Source of the DNA: Cyclobacteriaceae bacterium
GTDB taxonomy: Bacteria; Bacteroidota; Bacteroidia; Cytophagales; Cyclobacteriaceae
Direction of reading: 5' to 3'
NCBI GenBank assembly: GCA_028285445.1
Contig: JANQPQ010000040.1
Location: 40,380 to 104,379, forward strand
DNA: 64,000 bases
Shown here: positions 34,092 through 42,944 of the stretch, in pieces
Numbering within the stretch: the first letter of the stretch is position 1
Layout: each line of letters starts with the position of its first letter
The notes under the pieces: generated by a model
Databases searched by the model: none
Told to the model about the DNA's origin: nothing
What the model saw: the letters and a program-made list of their open reading frames with translations, nothing else
Program-made: the position numbers and the translations under genes

Positions 34092-35015
34092 TCAATTAGA
34101 TGAGCTCGTTTCTATGTATTCCTTAGGACTCATGCCTGTCTTCTTCTTGAACAGGCGAGAAAAGTATTGAGGATATTCAAAGCCCAGTTTATATGCAGTC
34201 TCAGAAATGGATGCATCTGGCGCCAATAACAGGTTCTTTGCTTCCTCGATAAGAAATAAGTTGATCTGGTCTACAGCGGTCTTTCCTGTTTCTGCTTTAA
34301 TCATATCGCTCATGTAACGGTGACTGACCTCTAATTTCCCAGCTAGCCAATCTACTGTTGGGATGCCTTTGTTCAACAAATCTCCTGATTCGAAATAGGA
34401 GTTTAAGACATCGGTAAACTTCGAGAGCATGGTCTGGTTAATCGATTTACGATTAAGGAACTGGCGCTTGTAATATCGATCCGAATATTTCAGAAGAGTC
34501 TCTAGTTGAGATAGAATGATCTCTTTTGAGAATTCATCCTGGTTGTTGTGATACTCATCCTTTATATTTTTAAACAGCGACTTTAATTGAGCTTCTTCCT
34601 TCGGCGACAGGTGCAAGGCTTCATTGACACGATATTCAAAGAAGTTGTACTTTTTGATTTGGTTATAAAGCTCCGTTCCCCTGATAAAATCCTTGTGGAA
34701 AGTGATGTGGTAGGCATCAGAACTAAAAACCAATCCCTTGAAAATCAACTTCTGATTCGGAGCGGTAAAAAGCAGTGTGCCGTTGGTACAGTCGTATTTT
34801 GTTCGTCCGTATATCACCTCGCCTGACACGATGTTCTTAAGACTAATGCTGTAGAAGTCACATATTAAGCTTACCTCTTCCATGTCCTCGTCACAGCTGG
34901 TGATGTCATCTTTCTTCCCTGTGTAGGAAGAAGCACTGAAAAGCGGGTTTTCAGGCTCTGGCATACCGCTGTAGGCGTGAAAGTCGGATATGGTTTTAAA
35001 GACGAGTTCAGTCAT
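34092..35015 (-). CDS. AraC-family transcriptional regulator (soluble)
   Basis: A 307-residue regulator. The N-terminal 190 residues are a ligand-binding, cupin-like part (TLLFTAPNQKLIFKGLVFS), and the C-terminus has two helix-turn-helix units (LAGKLEVSHRYMSDMIKAE, then ISETAYKLGFEYPQYFSRLF and TGMSPKEY). Its start lies inside the end of the MBL-fold gene (8-base overlap), so the gene is the last of a three-gene operon with the hydrolase at 36221 and the MBL enzyme. It probably controls that operon through the direct repeats at 37245-37276. Confidence 0.88.
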   Translation of the reverse strand: MTELVFKTISDFHAYSGMPEPENPLFSASSYTGKKDDITSCDEDMEEVSLICDFYSISLKNIVSGEVIYGRTKYDCTNGTLLFTAPNQKLIFKGLVFSSDAYHITFHKDFIRGTELYNQIKKYNFFEYRVNEALHLSPKEEAQLKSLFKNIKDEYHNNQDEFSKEIILSQLETLLKYSDRYYKRQFLNRKSINQTMLSKFTDVLNSYFESGDLLNKGIPTVDWLAGKLEVSHRYMSDMIKAETGKTAVDQINLFLIEEAKNLLLAPDASISETAYKLGFEYPQYFSRLFKKKTGMSPKEYIETSSSN

Positions 35016-36171
35016 TGGTTAATGAAGTTAAGGATTTTAGTTCCTGTGCCCACCATCGACTGGTAGTTGTTTGCACAGAATCCGTAAGTTCAATTGGTTC
35101 CCCAATCATGGGAGTGGCGATGGGCACATCCATTTCTTCTGCCGCCTTGACCACTCGTTCTACCGGATCGGTCCAGCTGTGTGTAGCCAGTGCAAACGAT
35201 CCCCAATGAATCGGAACAATCAATTCGGCTTTGACATCCTGCGCCGCTACAACGGTCTCTTCAGGCATCATGTGCACATCTTTCCAAAGCTCATTATACT
35301 GACAACATTCCATTAAGCCCACATCGAAGGGACCATATTTCTCTCCAATTTCCTTAAAATGCTTGCCGTAACCGCCATCGCCACTGAAGTAGATATTGGT
35401 GTATTCATTTTGAATGATCCATGATCCCCAAAGTGTAGCCGACTGATCGGAGAGCCCTCTTCCCGACATGTGACGGGACGGGGTGATGACGATTTTCAAG
35501 CCTTCTACAACTTCTTCTTGCCACCAATCCATTTCATGAATCTTATCTTCCTCGATTTTCCATCTGCGTAAATGGTTACCAACCCCCAAGGGAACAAAAA
35601 AGTGGCTAACCTTTTCCTTAAGCTTATCAATGGATGGATAGTCCAGGTGATCATAGTGATCATGTGAAATGATCAAAGCGTCAATATGAGGGAGTTCAGA
35701 AATTTCTATTGGCATCTCACGGTTGAACCGAACTCTCCCCAGCCAGTGGTGGGGAGCGGCATATTGTCCGAAGACTGGGTCAATTAAGATATTCTTTCCA
35801 CCTGTTTCCACCAAGAAAGAAGAATGCCCCAACCAGGTGATCCTAGTAGTGGTATCAGTTTTTTCGACTAGACTCTGCGGAGATATCTCCTGGACCTCAA
35901 TGTTGTGGTCGGGAGCAACATTGGGATCAGGATTCATCGTTTCCTTCAGCATTTCCATGATGCTGTGGCAGTTGATCTCCATCACGATCTCTTCAGCATT
36001 GATGAATATGCCATCAGCATAGTGACCCGTGGTGGCATATAGCTGCTTTTGCTCTTCACTGACCGAACCACCAAACTGCGGACTGAGGTTTACAAATGCC
36101 ACCCCAACTAATATCACGATCAGAACCAATGCTCCGATCGTGATAAAGAACCATTTGACTATCTTTTTCAT
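35008..36171 (-). CDS. MBL-fold metallo-hydrolase, membrane-anchored
   Basis: A 387-residue metallo-beta-lactamase-fold protein. An uncleaved N-terminal membrane helix (WFFITIGALVLIVILVGVAF) anchors it facing the periplasm or in the membrane. The zinc motif H170-D-H-Y-D-H175 is intact in ISHDHYDHLD; RHMSGRGLSD and YFSGDGGYG provide further family residues, and VPIHWGSFAL the last histidine region. This subgroup includes UlaG- and NAPE-PLD-like enzymes; it is typically encoded beside hydrolases. The stop overlaps the AraC start by eight bases. Substrate not known; a phosphodiester or lactone is plausible. Confidence 0.85.
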   Translation of the reverse strand: MKKIVKWFFITIGALVLIVILVGVAFVNLSPQFGGSVSEEQKQLYATTGHYADGIFINAEEIVMEINCHSIMEMLKETMNPDPNVAPDHNIEVQEISPQSLVEKTDTTTRITWLGHSSFLVETGGKNILIDPVFGQYAAPHHWLGRVRFNREMPIEISELPHIDALIISHDHYDHLDYPSIDKLKEKVSHFFVPLGVGNHLRRWKIEEDKIHEMDWWQEEVVEGLKIVITPSRHMSGRGLSDQSATLWGSWIIQNEYTNIYFSGDGGYGKHFKEIGEKYGPFDVGLMECCQYNELWKDVHMMPEETVVAAQDVKAELIVPIHWGSFALATHSWTDPVERVVKAAEEMDVPIATPMIGEPIELTDSVQTTTSRWWAQELKSLTSLTND

Positions 36172-36220
36172 ATACTGAATCTTATGGCGATCCTAATAAA
36201 GGTACAGACCTTATAGTAAA

Positions 36221-37162
36221 CTACTTATTGAAGAAGTCTGCTACGGCATTTGTTGATACCTCAACCGCTTCTGGCTTGTAGTAGAAATCCACATGGCTAA
36301 ACTCGTCTATAGCTAAAACTTCAGGATCATTGGTGAGTTTCTCAATAAACCCAGTTGAACATGGTGCTGTTGAAGCACTTGTGCCATAGATCACTAAAGT
36401 AGGCTGCACAATTTTATCTGCATAAGCTTCTCCAATCGAAATCAAAGATTGCATCCCTTGGTCACCTATATGGATGTTTGAAGCGTTTTCAACAGTTCCT
36501 GGTCCTTTCACGCCATCTTTTCCGTAGTAACTATAGGTTTCCTCTGCCATTTGAGGGTATGCTGCAGCTGCAACAAACTCTTCTTTTGACATCTGATCAT
36601 CCAATCCGAAAGGTGCTACATAATCAGGTTCTCCTGTTTCATACATCTTTTGCTTTGAAGCATTTGAAGCAGCAATTTGTGGGTCAGTTACTTCTCTACC
36701 AAGCCACTGAAAACCATCCGCGGCCATCATTCCTGAAACCGTTGCTATTTTCTTAATTCTATGATCCGTTACGGCAGCAGAGGCAATAATAGATCCTCCT
36801 TGACATACACCAAGTCCTTCAATTTCCTCTACGAAGGGTAGGGTACCCAAATAGGAAACTGCATCCCATGTGTTTTCAATCAGTCTAAACATATACCTCG
36901 ACTTCATGTGTTCCCCAGGCAATGCTGGCGAATCTCCCATACCTAAATAGTCGAAGCCCAAATAGATAAAACCTCTTGCAGCCATTTCTGGACCATAGGT
37001 AGCTGGTATCTGACCTTTCACTTGTGGGAAAGGACTGGCGCCAACGATGGCTTTGTATTTTTTGCTTGCATCAAAATCTTCGGGAAGGTATAAATCACCT
37101 GCTAAATCGACACCAAAGGATTTGAATGTCACTTCGTTTTTTCCTGCTTTTAGATTTTCCAT
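36221..37162 (-). CDS. Alpha/beta hydrolase with cysteine nucleophile, dienelactone hydrolase-like
   Basis: A 313-residue cytoplasmic alpha/beta hydrolase without signal peptide. The nucleophile elbow reads G-V-C120-Q-G, so the catalytic residue is probably cysteine as in dienelactone hydrolases, instead of serine. FDYLGMGDSPALPGEH marks the preceding strand, and DEFSHVDFYYKP near the C-terminus supplies the catalytic histidine. It is the first gene of the operon with the MBL enzyme (49-base gap) and the AraC regulator. A role in degrading or detoxifying a small lactone or ester together with the MBL enzyme is inferred. Confidence 0.8.
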   Translation of the reverse strand: MENLKAGKNEVTFKSFGVDLAGDLYLPEDFDASKKYKAIVGASPFPQVKGQIPATYGPEMAARGFIYLGFDYLGMGDSPALPGEHMKSRYMFRLIENTWDAVSYLGTLPFVEEIEGLGVCQGGSIIASAAVTDHRIKKIATVSGMMAADGFQWLGREVTDPQIAASNASKQKMYETGEPDYVAPFGLDDQMSKEEFVAAAAYPQMAEETYSYYGKDGVKGPGTVENASNIHIGDQGMQSLISIGEAYADKIVQPTLVIYGTSASTAPCSTGFIEKLTNDPEVLAIDEFSHVDFYYKPEAVEVSTNAVADFFNK

Positions 37163-37244
37163 TGTTTATCAGTTTGAAATTTTCGTTTCTGTGTAAATCA
37201 TTATCTGATACAAATGTCGGTTGAGCAGGGGGCTAATCACTTAA

Positions 37245-37276
37245 ACATTTTGGTAGAAGACGTATACATTTTGGTA
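37245..37276 (-). promoter_or_regulatory. 21-bp-spaced direct repeats, AraC operator candidate
   Basis: ACATTTTGGTA occurs at 37245-37255 and again at 37266-37276, exactly 21 bases apart (two helical turns). It lies 83-114 bases upstream of the first gene of the hydrolase-MBL-AraC operon. Tandem half-sites with 21-base phasing are typical of AraC-family activators. The operon's last gene encodes such a regulator, so autoregulation is likely. Confidence 0.65.
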
Positions 37277-37410
37277 AGCGAGAAAGCAAATAGCAGCGGT
37301 CTCAATCACAGTGGCATACTGAATGCCACGTATCCATTAAAGCCTGGCTCATTTGCTAGCCACCATTAAGGATGCGCGACAATAACTCCCTATAACTGGC
37401 CTGGAGTGAA

Positions 37411-39855
37411 CTACTCTGACCTTAAAACTTCAGTTGGTGATTTCCTTATATCTATAGCGCACACCCCACTGATAATGAGGGCAGTCACTACTAAACTTAT
37501 CAAGGTGGCCAAAACGAATGAATCAAATGGCATTCCTATCCTGTAAGCAAACTGCTTTAGCCAGGTGCTCATCAAGAGATACGAAACAGGATATGCCAGC
37601 AGGCAACTAATCAAAACCAGCTTTACGAACTTCCTATTCAGAAGCAAAAGCAATGAGAGCGGAGTAGCACCTATCACCTTCCTGATGCTAAATTCCTTAG
37701 TTCGGGATTTTGAAACGAAAGAAACCAGCCCCAAGATTCCCAGGCTTGAAATAGTGATAGTTATCAAAGTAAAAAGCGAAATCAGCTGAGCGTTGATCCT
37801 ATCATTTTGTAGGTATTGATCAAACTGATCATCCAAAAACCGGTAGTTGAATGCTGAGTCAGGATGGAGGCCATGCCATATGGATTGAATTTCTGAGATG
37901 ACTTTCTGCTGTTCGCCTGCACCATATTCTAATTTCATAAGAACCCGGCTTCGGCCTAAAGACTCAATGCAGATTACGAGCGGTTCAATTTCCTTCTTAA
38001 ATGAATCGAAATGAAAATCCTTCACTACTCCAACCACCCTTCCACTACGCGTTCCATCTGATAACACCCGGTCCAGGCTTTGACCAATAGGATTATCTCT
38101 CCATACTTCTGAATACTGGGTAAATAGATCTAATGCTGACTCATTGATAATATAAGCTGTGGTGGAATCGGAGGTTATGTTTTCATCGAAATCTCTGCCC
38201 TTTATAATCTCCAGGCCTAAAAAATCGATAACCTGCATGTCCGAATAGAAGGTGGATATACTGATAGGTTCATCCGTATTTGATTCCGGCAAACTAAACG
38301 ACCGGTAATAACTCCTTCCTCTACCAGGTACATTGTTAGAAGCGGATATCGTTTTCACATAGGTTAACGCCGATAAGGCATTTCTTAGCCTGTTCAGTTC
38401 AAAATCACTTTCTCCGATTCCCCAATGTGTAACTACCAGCTTGTGCTCTTTAACAAACCCCAGGTCAATATCAGTCATGTGCCTTATTTGTTTATAGATT
38501 ACCGAGGTGCAAATGATCAAGATTACCGAAACGAAAAGCTGAAAAACAATGAGCCCATTCCTTAACTTGCCCGACTCAAGACTATAAGAGCTGCTAGAAT
38601 AAAGAACTTTGGAAGGTTTTATGGTGGAAAACTTCAAAGCGGGATAAACTCCGGCAATAATGCTGATGGCGACGACGAAGATGATAAGGAATAGCGCATT
38701 GCCAATAGTGAGAAAAGAGGCAACCTGGATTGACTTTCCAAGATAATCGGTTATCTGGGGAAATAGTATAGTGATAGCAATGACCGCAAGGACTGCACTG
38801 ATAAATATCAAAAGGAATGCATCGATAATGAATTGGGTAAACAAGCTTAACCGGGTCGATCCGAAAGTTTTTTTCAATCCAATCTCTTTTACTCTTTTTA
38901 AAGAGTTCGCGATGGAAAGATTCACGAAATTAAAGAGGGCAGTAGCTAAAAGGGCCACGGCAACTATACTCAGTACGACTAGTAAGTTGTAATTTCCTCT
39001 GGGAGGGAAGTCATTGGAAAAATCAGACTTAAGGTATACGTCGTCTAACGGTTGAAAAAATGGCGTAAACCGGGCAGGGCGATTTTGATCAAGATTTTCT
39101 TCAATCAGCTGTTTCAGTTTCTCAATGACCATGGTAGGGTCACTGCCTTCTGTCAGCATTAGGTAACTGGAACAAAAGTGGGTATCCCAGCTTTGGTACC
39201 GATTGGGCAGACCAAGCCGCTCAGAACGAATACGGTAGGATATTTTAGAGTATTCGAAGGACATCAAGTAATCGAACTGGATATGGGAATTCTGGGGGCA
39301 CCGCACAATTCCTTCTACCACATAATCAACCGGATTGCCTTCATCGTCAAACGAACTCATGGTCTTACCCACCACATCCAGGTCTCCAAAATATTTAATA
39401 GCCATTTTGTCAGTGAGCACAATGCCGGCTGTTGTTTGCAGGAATTGAGTTTTGTCACCTGAGATAACCGGAAAGTCGAAGATCTCAAAAAATGAAGGCT
39501 CCACGCCCAAACCCTGTGGTTCGTTGATCATAATGCCTTCTTTCCTGAAACTGGGTGTATACCTCAAAAAGGAGCTGGTAAACTCTACCTCCGGAACTTG
39601 TTCCAGTAAGGCTGGCATCCATGCGTAGGGTGTTACGGCCAGGTCTCTATCTGTGTGGCTGAAATTACTCAGCACCCTGAAAACCCGGTCGCTTTTGGAA
39701 TGAAAATCGTCGTAGCTGCTTTCGCTTTGGATATAGATGGAAATTAAAAGAAAGAAGGAGAGAGCTACCGTCATTCCGAAAATATTGATGAAAGCAGTAA
39801 CCCTGGAATTGCGAAGTGTAGCTCTGATAAATGTGAGAAAACCCAGTCGAAGCAT
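37411..39855 (-). CDS. MacB/FtsX-type ABC transporter permease, 814 aa
   Basis: A permease of the same architecture as those at 4721, 15139 and 52009 but without a prefix domain or adjacent PadR gene. I start at the ATG at 39855 because MLRLGFLTFIRATLRNSR matches the usual N-terminus; the open frame reaches back to 39900. The MacB core begins with YDDFHSKSDRVFRVL, the first coupling segment is GLKKTFGSTRLSLFTQF, and the last unit has SIRKVIGATPLSLL. No ATPase gene is near. The divergent AraC-VOC pair starts about 200 bases away and may share its control region. Substrate unknown. Confidence 0.88.
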   Translation of the reverse strand: MLRLGFLTFIRATLRNSRVTAFINIFGMTVALSFFLLISIYIQSESSYDDFHSKSDRVFRVLSNFSHTDRDLAVTPYAWMPALLEQVPEVEFTSSFLRYTPSFRKEGIMINEPQGLGVEPSFFEIFDFPVISGDKTQFLQTTAGIVLTDKMAIKYFGDLDVVGKTMSSFDDEGNPVDYVVEGIVRCPQNSHIQFDYLMSFEYSKISYRIRSERLGLPNRYQSWDTHFCSSYLMLTEGSDPTMVIEKLKQLIEENLDQNRPARFTPFFQPLDDVYLKSDFSNDFPPRGNYNLLVVLSIVAVALLATALFNFVNLSIANSLKRVKEIGLKKTFGSTRLSLFTQFIIDAFLLIFISAVLAVIAITILFPQITDYLGKSIQVASFLTIGNALFLIIFVVAISIIAGVYPALKFSTIKPSKVLYSSSSYSLESGKLRNGLIVFQLFVSVILIICTSVIYKQIRHMTDIDLGFVKEHKLVVTHWGIGESDFELNRLRNALSALTYVKTISASNNVPGRGRSYYRSFSLPESNTDEPISISTFYSDMQVIDFLGLEIIKGRDFDENITSDSTTAYIINESALDLFTQYSEVWRDNPIGQSLDRVLSDGTRSGRVVGVVKDFHFDSFKKEIEPLVICIESLGRSRVLMKLEYGAGEQQKVISEIQSIWHGLHPDSAFNYRFLDDQFDQYLQNDRINAQLISLFTLITITISSLGILGLVSFVSKSRTKEFSIRKVIGATPLSLLLLLNRKFVKLVLISCLLAYPVSYLLMSTWLKQFAYRIGMPFDSFVLATLISLVVTALIISGVCAIDIRKSPTEVLRSE

Positions 39856-40056
39856 ATGCGGAGAATTTAGGCTAGCCAAATACGCAAACTTCATTATCAA
39901 TGCCTTCCACCTTAATTAATCTGTCAGGTTTATTTATTAAAAAGCGGATTCAGCGCTTGAATAGCCCCTGCCTACATTGCTGGCTGGTGGCTAATATCTG
40001 CAAGGAATATATTAGATTGAAAGATTATCCTAAAGATGAAATCCAGCAGGTAGGAA

Positions 40057-40491
40057 ATGACATTTTATATACAAAAGCTGAAAAGTCTTAGAAAGACTAT
40101 TTACAGGAATCAGTATCAGATCAATGCCATAATAGCTGTTAAGAACTACATAGACGCTAACTATGAAAATGATCTGAATATGGACCTGATATCAAAAGTT
40201 CAGCTTATTTCTAAATTTCATCTCATACGGTTGTTCAAAAAGTATTACGGCCTTACGCCAAGGCAGTACTTGATAAATAAACGAGTTGCAAAATCTAAGG
40301 AACACCTGGTAACAGGAATGGCTGTTACAGAAACATGCTATGCCGTTGGGTTTACAAGCTTAGGGTCGTTTAGTGTGTTATTTAAAACCAAAACAGGAAA
40401 GACTCCCGGCCAATTTCAAAAAGAGCAACTTTCGAGAAATAAATCAATTGATGATACTTCATCTTTGGAAGGCAATCATAAATCAATCTAA
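40057..40491 (+). CDS. AraC-type DNA-binding protein, HTH domain only
   Basis: A 144-residue protein consisting almost entirely of the AraC helix-turn-helix pair (ISKVQLISKFHLIRLFKKYY with GLTPRQYLINKRV, then TETCYAVGFTSLGSFSVLFK and TGKTPGQF). It has no ligand-binding half, as in SoxS/MarA-type regulators. Its stop is two bases before the VOC gene start, so they are co-transcribed and the VOC protein might act as the missing sensor or be the regulated enzyme. The ATG at 40057 follows AGGA at close distance. Confidence 0.85.
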   Translation: MTFYIQKLKSLRKTIYRNQYQINAIIAVKNYIDANYENDLNMDLISKVQLISKFHLIRLFKKYYGLTPRQYLINKRVAKSKEHLVTGMAVTETCYAVGFTSLGSFSVLFKTKTGKTPGQFQKEQLSRNKSIDDTSSLEGNHKSI

Positions 40492-40493
40492 AG

Positions 40494-40889
40494 ATGAAAG
40501 TTATAGGTATTAGCATCCCAGTGCGGGATCAGGAACAGGCATTACAATTCTACACCGAAAAGTTGGGGTTTATCAAGAAACTGGACATTCCTTTGGAAGG
40601 TGGTAATCGATGGTTGACACTGGTTTCACCAGAATGGCAAGATGGCCCAGAGCTACTACTGGAACCAGCGCCGGTACATTTTGAGCCAGCGAAAGTTTAT
40701 CAGGATGCATTGATGGAAGCGGGTATTCCATACACGCAGTTCGACGTGGGTGATGTCCAGGAAGAATATGACCGGCTGATCAATTTGGGAGTCGAATTCA
40801 GCATGAAGCCAACTGAAATGGGTACCGTGAAGGTTGCGGTATTTAACGATACCTGCGGGAATAATATGCAGCTTGTTGAGACCCTATAA
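40494..40889 (+). CDS. VOC-family (glyoxalase/bleomycin resistance-like) protein
   Basis: A 131-residue vicinal oxygen chelate protein. It opens with ISIPVRDQEQALQFYTEKLG, typical of the family, and continues with a second beta-alpha-beta unit ending in VAVFNDTCGNNMQLVE. The E in the final MQLVE segment is a likely metal ligand. The family covers glyoxalases, dioxygenases and drug-binding proteins; specificity cannot be read from this sequence. It directly follows the AraC gene and is followed by a convergent hairpin. Confidence 0.85.
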   Translation: MKVIGISIPVRDQEQALQFYTEKLGFIKKLDIPLEGGNRWLTLVSPEWQDGPELLLEPAPVHFEPAKVYQDALMEAGIPYTQFDVGDVQEEYDRLINLGVEFSMKPTEMGTVKVAVFNDTCGNNMQLVETL

Positions 40890-40909
40890 GGCAACCCCAT
40901 AGGGGTGCT
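40890..40909. terminator. Bidirectional hairpin terminator between convergent genes
   Basis: GCAACCCC at 40891-40898 pairs with GGGGTGC at 40902-40908 around an ATA loop, one A bulged. It fills the 26-base gap between the VOC stop and the opposing gene stop, a typical place for a shared terminator. The downstream T tract is short. Confidence 0.5.
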
Positions 40910-40915
40910 TAATAC

Positions 40916-41584
40916 TTAGCCACAGCTATTTAATTCCGTCTCCCTAGGTTCATAGAGCTTAACCAGAGATTTCTCATAATCGATTAAGAGCTTCAAATGA
41001 CTTACTAGCTTTTCGTTTTTCGTTCCACTATCTCTAGCACCAGTTAAGAACTCCAGCAACTCTGCATCCATTTGTAGCACCTCGTCAGTCACTTTATCAA
41101 TCGTTTCAAGGTACATAAGGCAATCAAAATCATAGGTCGCACTGATTTCGCTGCTTTTCAAGGTTTTCCAGGCTATGTTAGTCAGTTGAATATGAGGAAT
41201 GGATAAGTCAATGTATATGTCGCCTCTATAATTACAGTAACCATTATCTAATAGGGTTGAATCTTCTATCGTCACTATTCCGGGGTATGTAGCTTTGAAG
41301 TTATTCATGCTATCTACCGGAGCGATTAAATTATCCTCTTCGTCAACGTACTTGTCTAGAAAATTCATCGTCTCAAGCAACTGCGTATGAGTGGCAATTG
41401 ATTTCTCAAGGTTTGTTTGATTGGATGACAATTCCACTAGAATGTTCTCAGTTGCTTTCGATTTCTGGTTTTTCACTTTCCTTGAAGAAACCAACTCACT
41501 AAGAAACAGGGCCCCGAAAACACCAACTAGCGTAGCAGTAAGCGGTATCACCCAGTTGTTAATCAACAGTTTCGAATTCTTCAT
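40916..41584 (-). CDS. Membrane-anchored protein of unknown function
   Basis: A 222-residue protein not recognised. A single N-terminal membrane helix (VIPLTATLVGVFGALFLSEL) is followed by a basic segment (VSSRKVKNQKSK) and a mostly helical, probably soluble part of about 180 residues with heptad-like stretches (LVELSSNQTNLEKSIATHTQ). This layout resembles small helical anchored proteins, but no motif decides a role. It faces the VOC gene across the hairpin at 40890-40909. The preceding gene on its strand, at 41751, is 166 bases away. Confidence 0.6.
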   Translation of the reverse strand: MKNSKLLINNWVIPLTATLVGVFGALFLSELVSSRKVKNQKSKATENILVELSSNQTNLEKSIATHTQLLETMNFLDKYVDEEDNLIAPVDSMNNFKATYPGIVTIEDSTLLDNGYCNYRGDIYIDLSIPHIQLTNIAWKTLKSSEISATYDFDCLMYLETIDKVTDEVLQMDAELLEFLTGARDSGTKNEKLVSHLKLLIDYEKSLVKLYEPRETELNSCG

Positions 41585-41750
41585 TGTCGTTTTACAGCCA
41601 TTTCTGCTTTAAGGTCCTAATATTTACTTAGCAAAATAGCAGTAATAGTAAAATCTTGTTGGAAGATTAACGATAAGCGGTCTTAATAATTAGTACTTGT
41701 TGGCAAGTCGCGCAACCGGAATCGTTAACAAGGGGACCTTGGCTCAGATT

Positions 41751-42935
41751 CTAATGAACCTTCCTTTGAATCCTTTCCTCAGCCACTTTAGACTGAATAA
41801 GTTCGAAATTTTTCCAGAGGTCTGCATTGTTGCTGAATTCCCTGAAGTAGAATTTTTCGCTTCTCTTAAATTCAATACCCTTTTCTGAGAAAGTGTTGCG
41901 CTGGGAGTAGCTGGTGGTGTAGTAGAATGACTTAGTTTGAAATTTCTTATTTCTCTCTGCTTTGATCCAATAGAAACGGTTTCTCTTCCTTATCCAGTCT
42001 CCAATATAAATGCTGGAATTCAATACCCATTTATTGCTACCATCTGGAATATATTCTTCGATCCAGGTATGTTGGGTCCATTTCCATGTATCAAGGGGGC
42101 TTCCATCGCCATGGGTTTTTGTTCCTTCCATTCTCATGAATGCATAGGATTCTAAATCTATAATCAGCTTGCCAAAAATTGGTTTCCGTTTTGAATCCGT
42201 GAAGGAAATAATAACCACATTGCGGCCATTGTAGGAGGTATAGCCCACGATAGCATATTCGTAATTCGGAAATTGGGAAGGAAATATTGGATCGATTGGA
42301 TCATTTATGGAGTTCTTGAGACAACGATAAGCTCCACCAGTTCGATATGGTAGTTTTTCTTTATTGATGTCAGGCAACTGCCATTTTCGATCTGTCAAAT
42401 GTATGATCTCAATTCCAGCATCAGCATCAGCTCCTTGGGATGGAATCTTAGCCTGGATGAGTGCTTCGGCAATATAGAGCGGGCCTTCATCCGTATTTTC
42501 AGATTCTTTGAAATAACCAGTTAGCAGGTGTTCTTCCAATCTATAATTTTCAGAAATCCTTGAGTAGGCTTCAGCAATAATTTCCTGTGGGGTAGTGCGG
42601 TCGCTTGTGATTAGCAGCTCATTGAGTGTAATCAGGTTTGGGGTAAGATAGATGTTTAGTGAGTCGGCAGATGTTGCTGGTAGCCATCGGATAGATTGGG
42701 AAGCGAATCCGATGCACGACACATTCATGATCAAAGTGTCGTTCGAGATCACATTCATTGAAAACCTGCCATTTAAATCTGATACAGTCCCGATGCTGGT
42801 TCCTTCAATAAAAATGTGCGCGAATGAAACTGGTTTCGAACTCTCACTATCGACAATCTGTCCTTTGAGACTAATCTGCTGTGATAAAAGCGCTGAATAA
42901 ATCAATAGGAAGACTATCGAAAGCGACGTTTTCAT
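41751..42935 (-). CDS. Carboxypeptidase-regulatory-like domain protein, secreted
   Basis: A 394-residue exported protein with a signal peptide (MKTSLSIVFLLIYSALLS). Residues 20-105 are a carboxypeptidase-regulatory-like beta-sandwich (LKGQIVDSESSKPVSFAHIF, then GTVSDLNGRFSMNV), the module found at the N-terminus of many Bacteroidota outer-membrane proteins. The remainder (about 280 residues) is beta-rich and resembles the C-terminal part of DUF5686-like or similar surface proteins, but is too short to be a TonB-dependent receptor. It starts ten bases after the stop of the acyltransferase gene, so the two genes probably form an operon. Role unknown. Confidence 0.7.
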   Translation of the reverse strand: MKTSLSIVFLLIYSALLSQQISLKGQIVDSESSKPVSFAHIFIEGTSIGTVSDLNGRFSMNVISNDTLIMNVSCIGFASQSIRWLPATSADSLNIYLTPNLITLNELLITSDRTTPQEIIAEAYSRISENYRLEEHLLTGYFKESENTDEGPLYIAEALIQAKIPSQGADADAGIEIIHLTDRKWQLPDINKEKLPYRTGGAYRCLKNSINDPIDPIFPSQFPNYEYAIVGYTSYNGRNVVIISFTDSKRKPIFGKLIIDLESYAFMRMEGTKTHGDGSPLDTWKWTQHTWIEEYIPDGSNKWVLNSSIYIGDWIRKRNRFYWIKAERNKKFQTKSFYYTTSYSQRNTFSEKGIEFKRSEKFYFREFSNNADLWKNFELIQSKVAEERIQRKVH

Positions 42936-42944
42936 CTATTGTGG

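Noticed and set aside
39900..40091. A 63-residue open frame with CLHC-type cysteines between the permease and AraC genes
   Set aside because: It overlaps the AraC start and the extreme end of the opposite permease frame, has no ribosome site or known family, and probably is chance coding in a control region.
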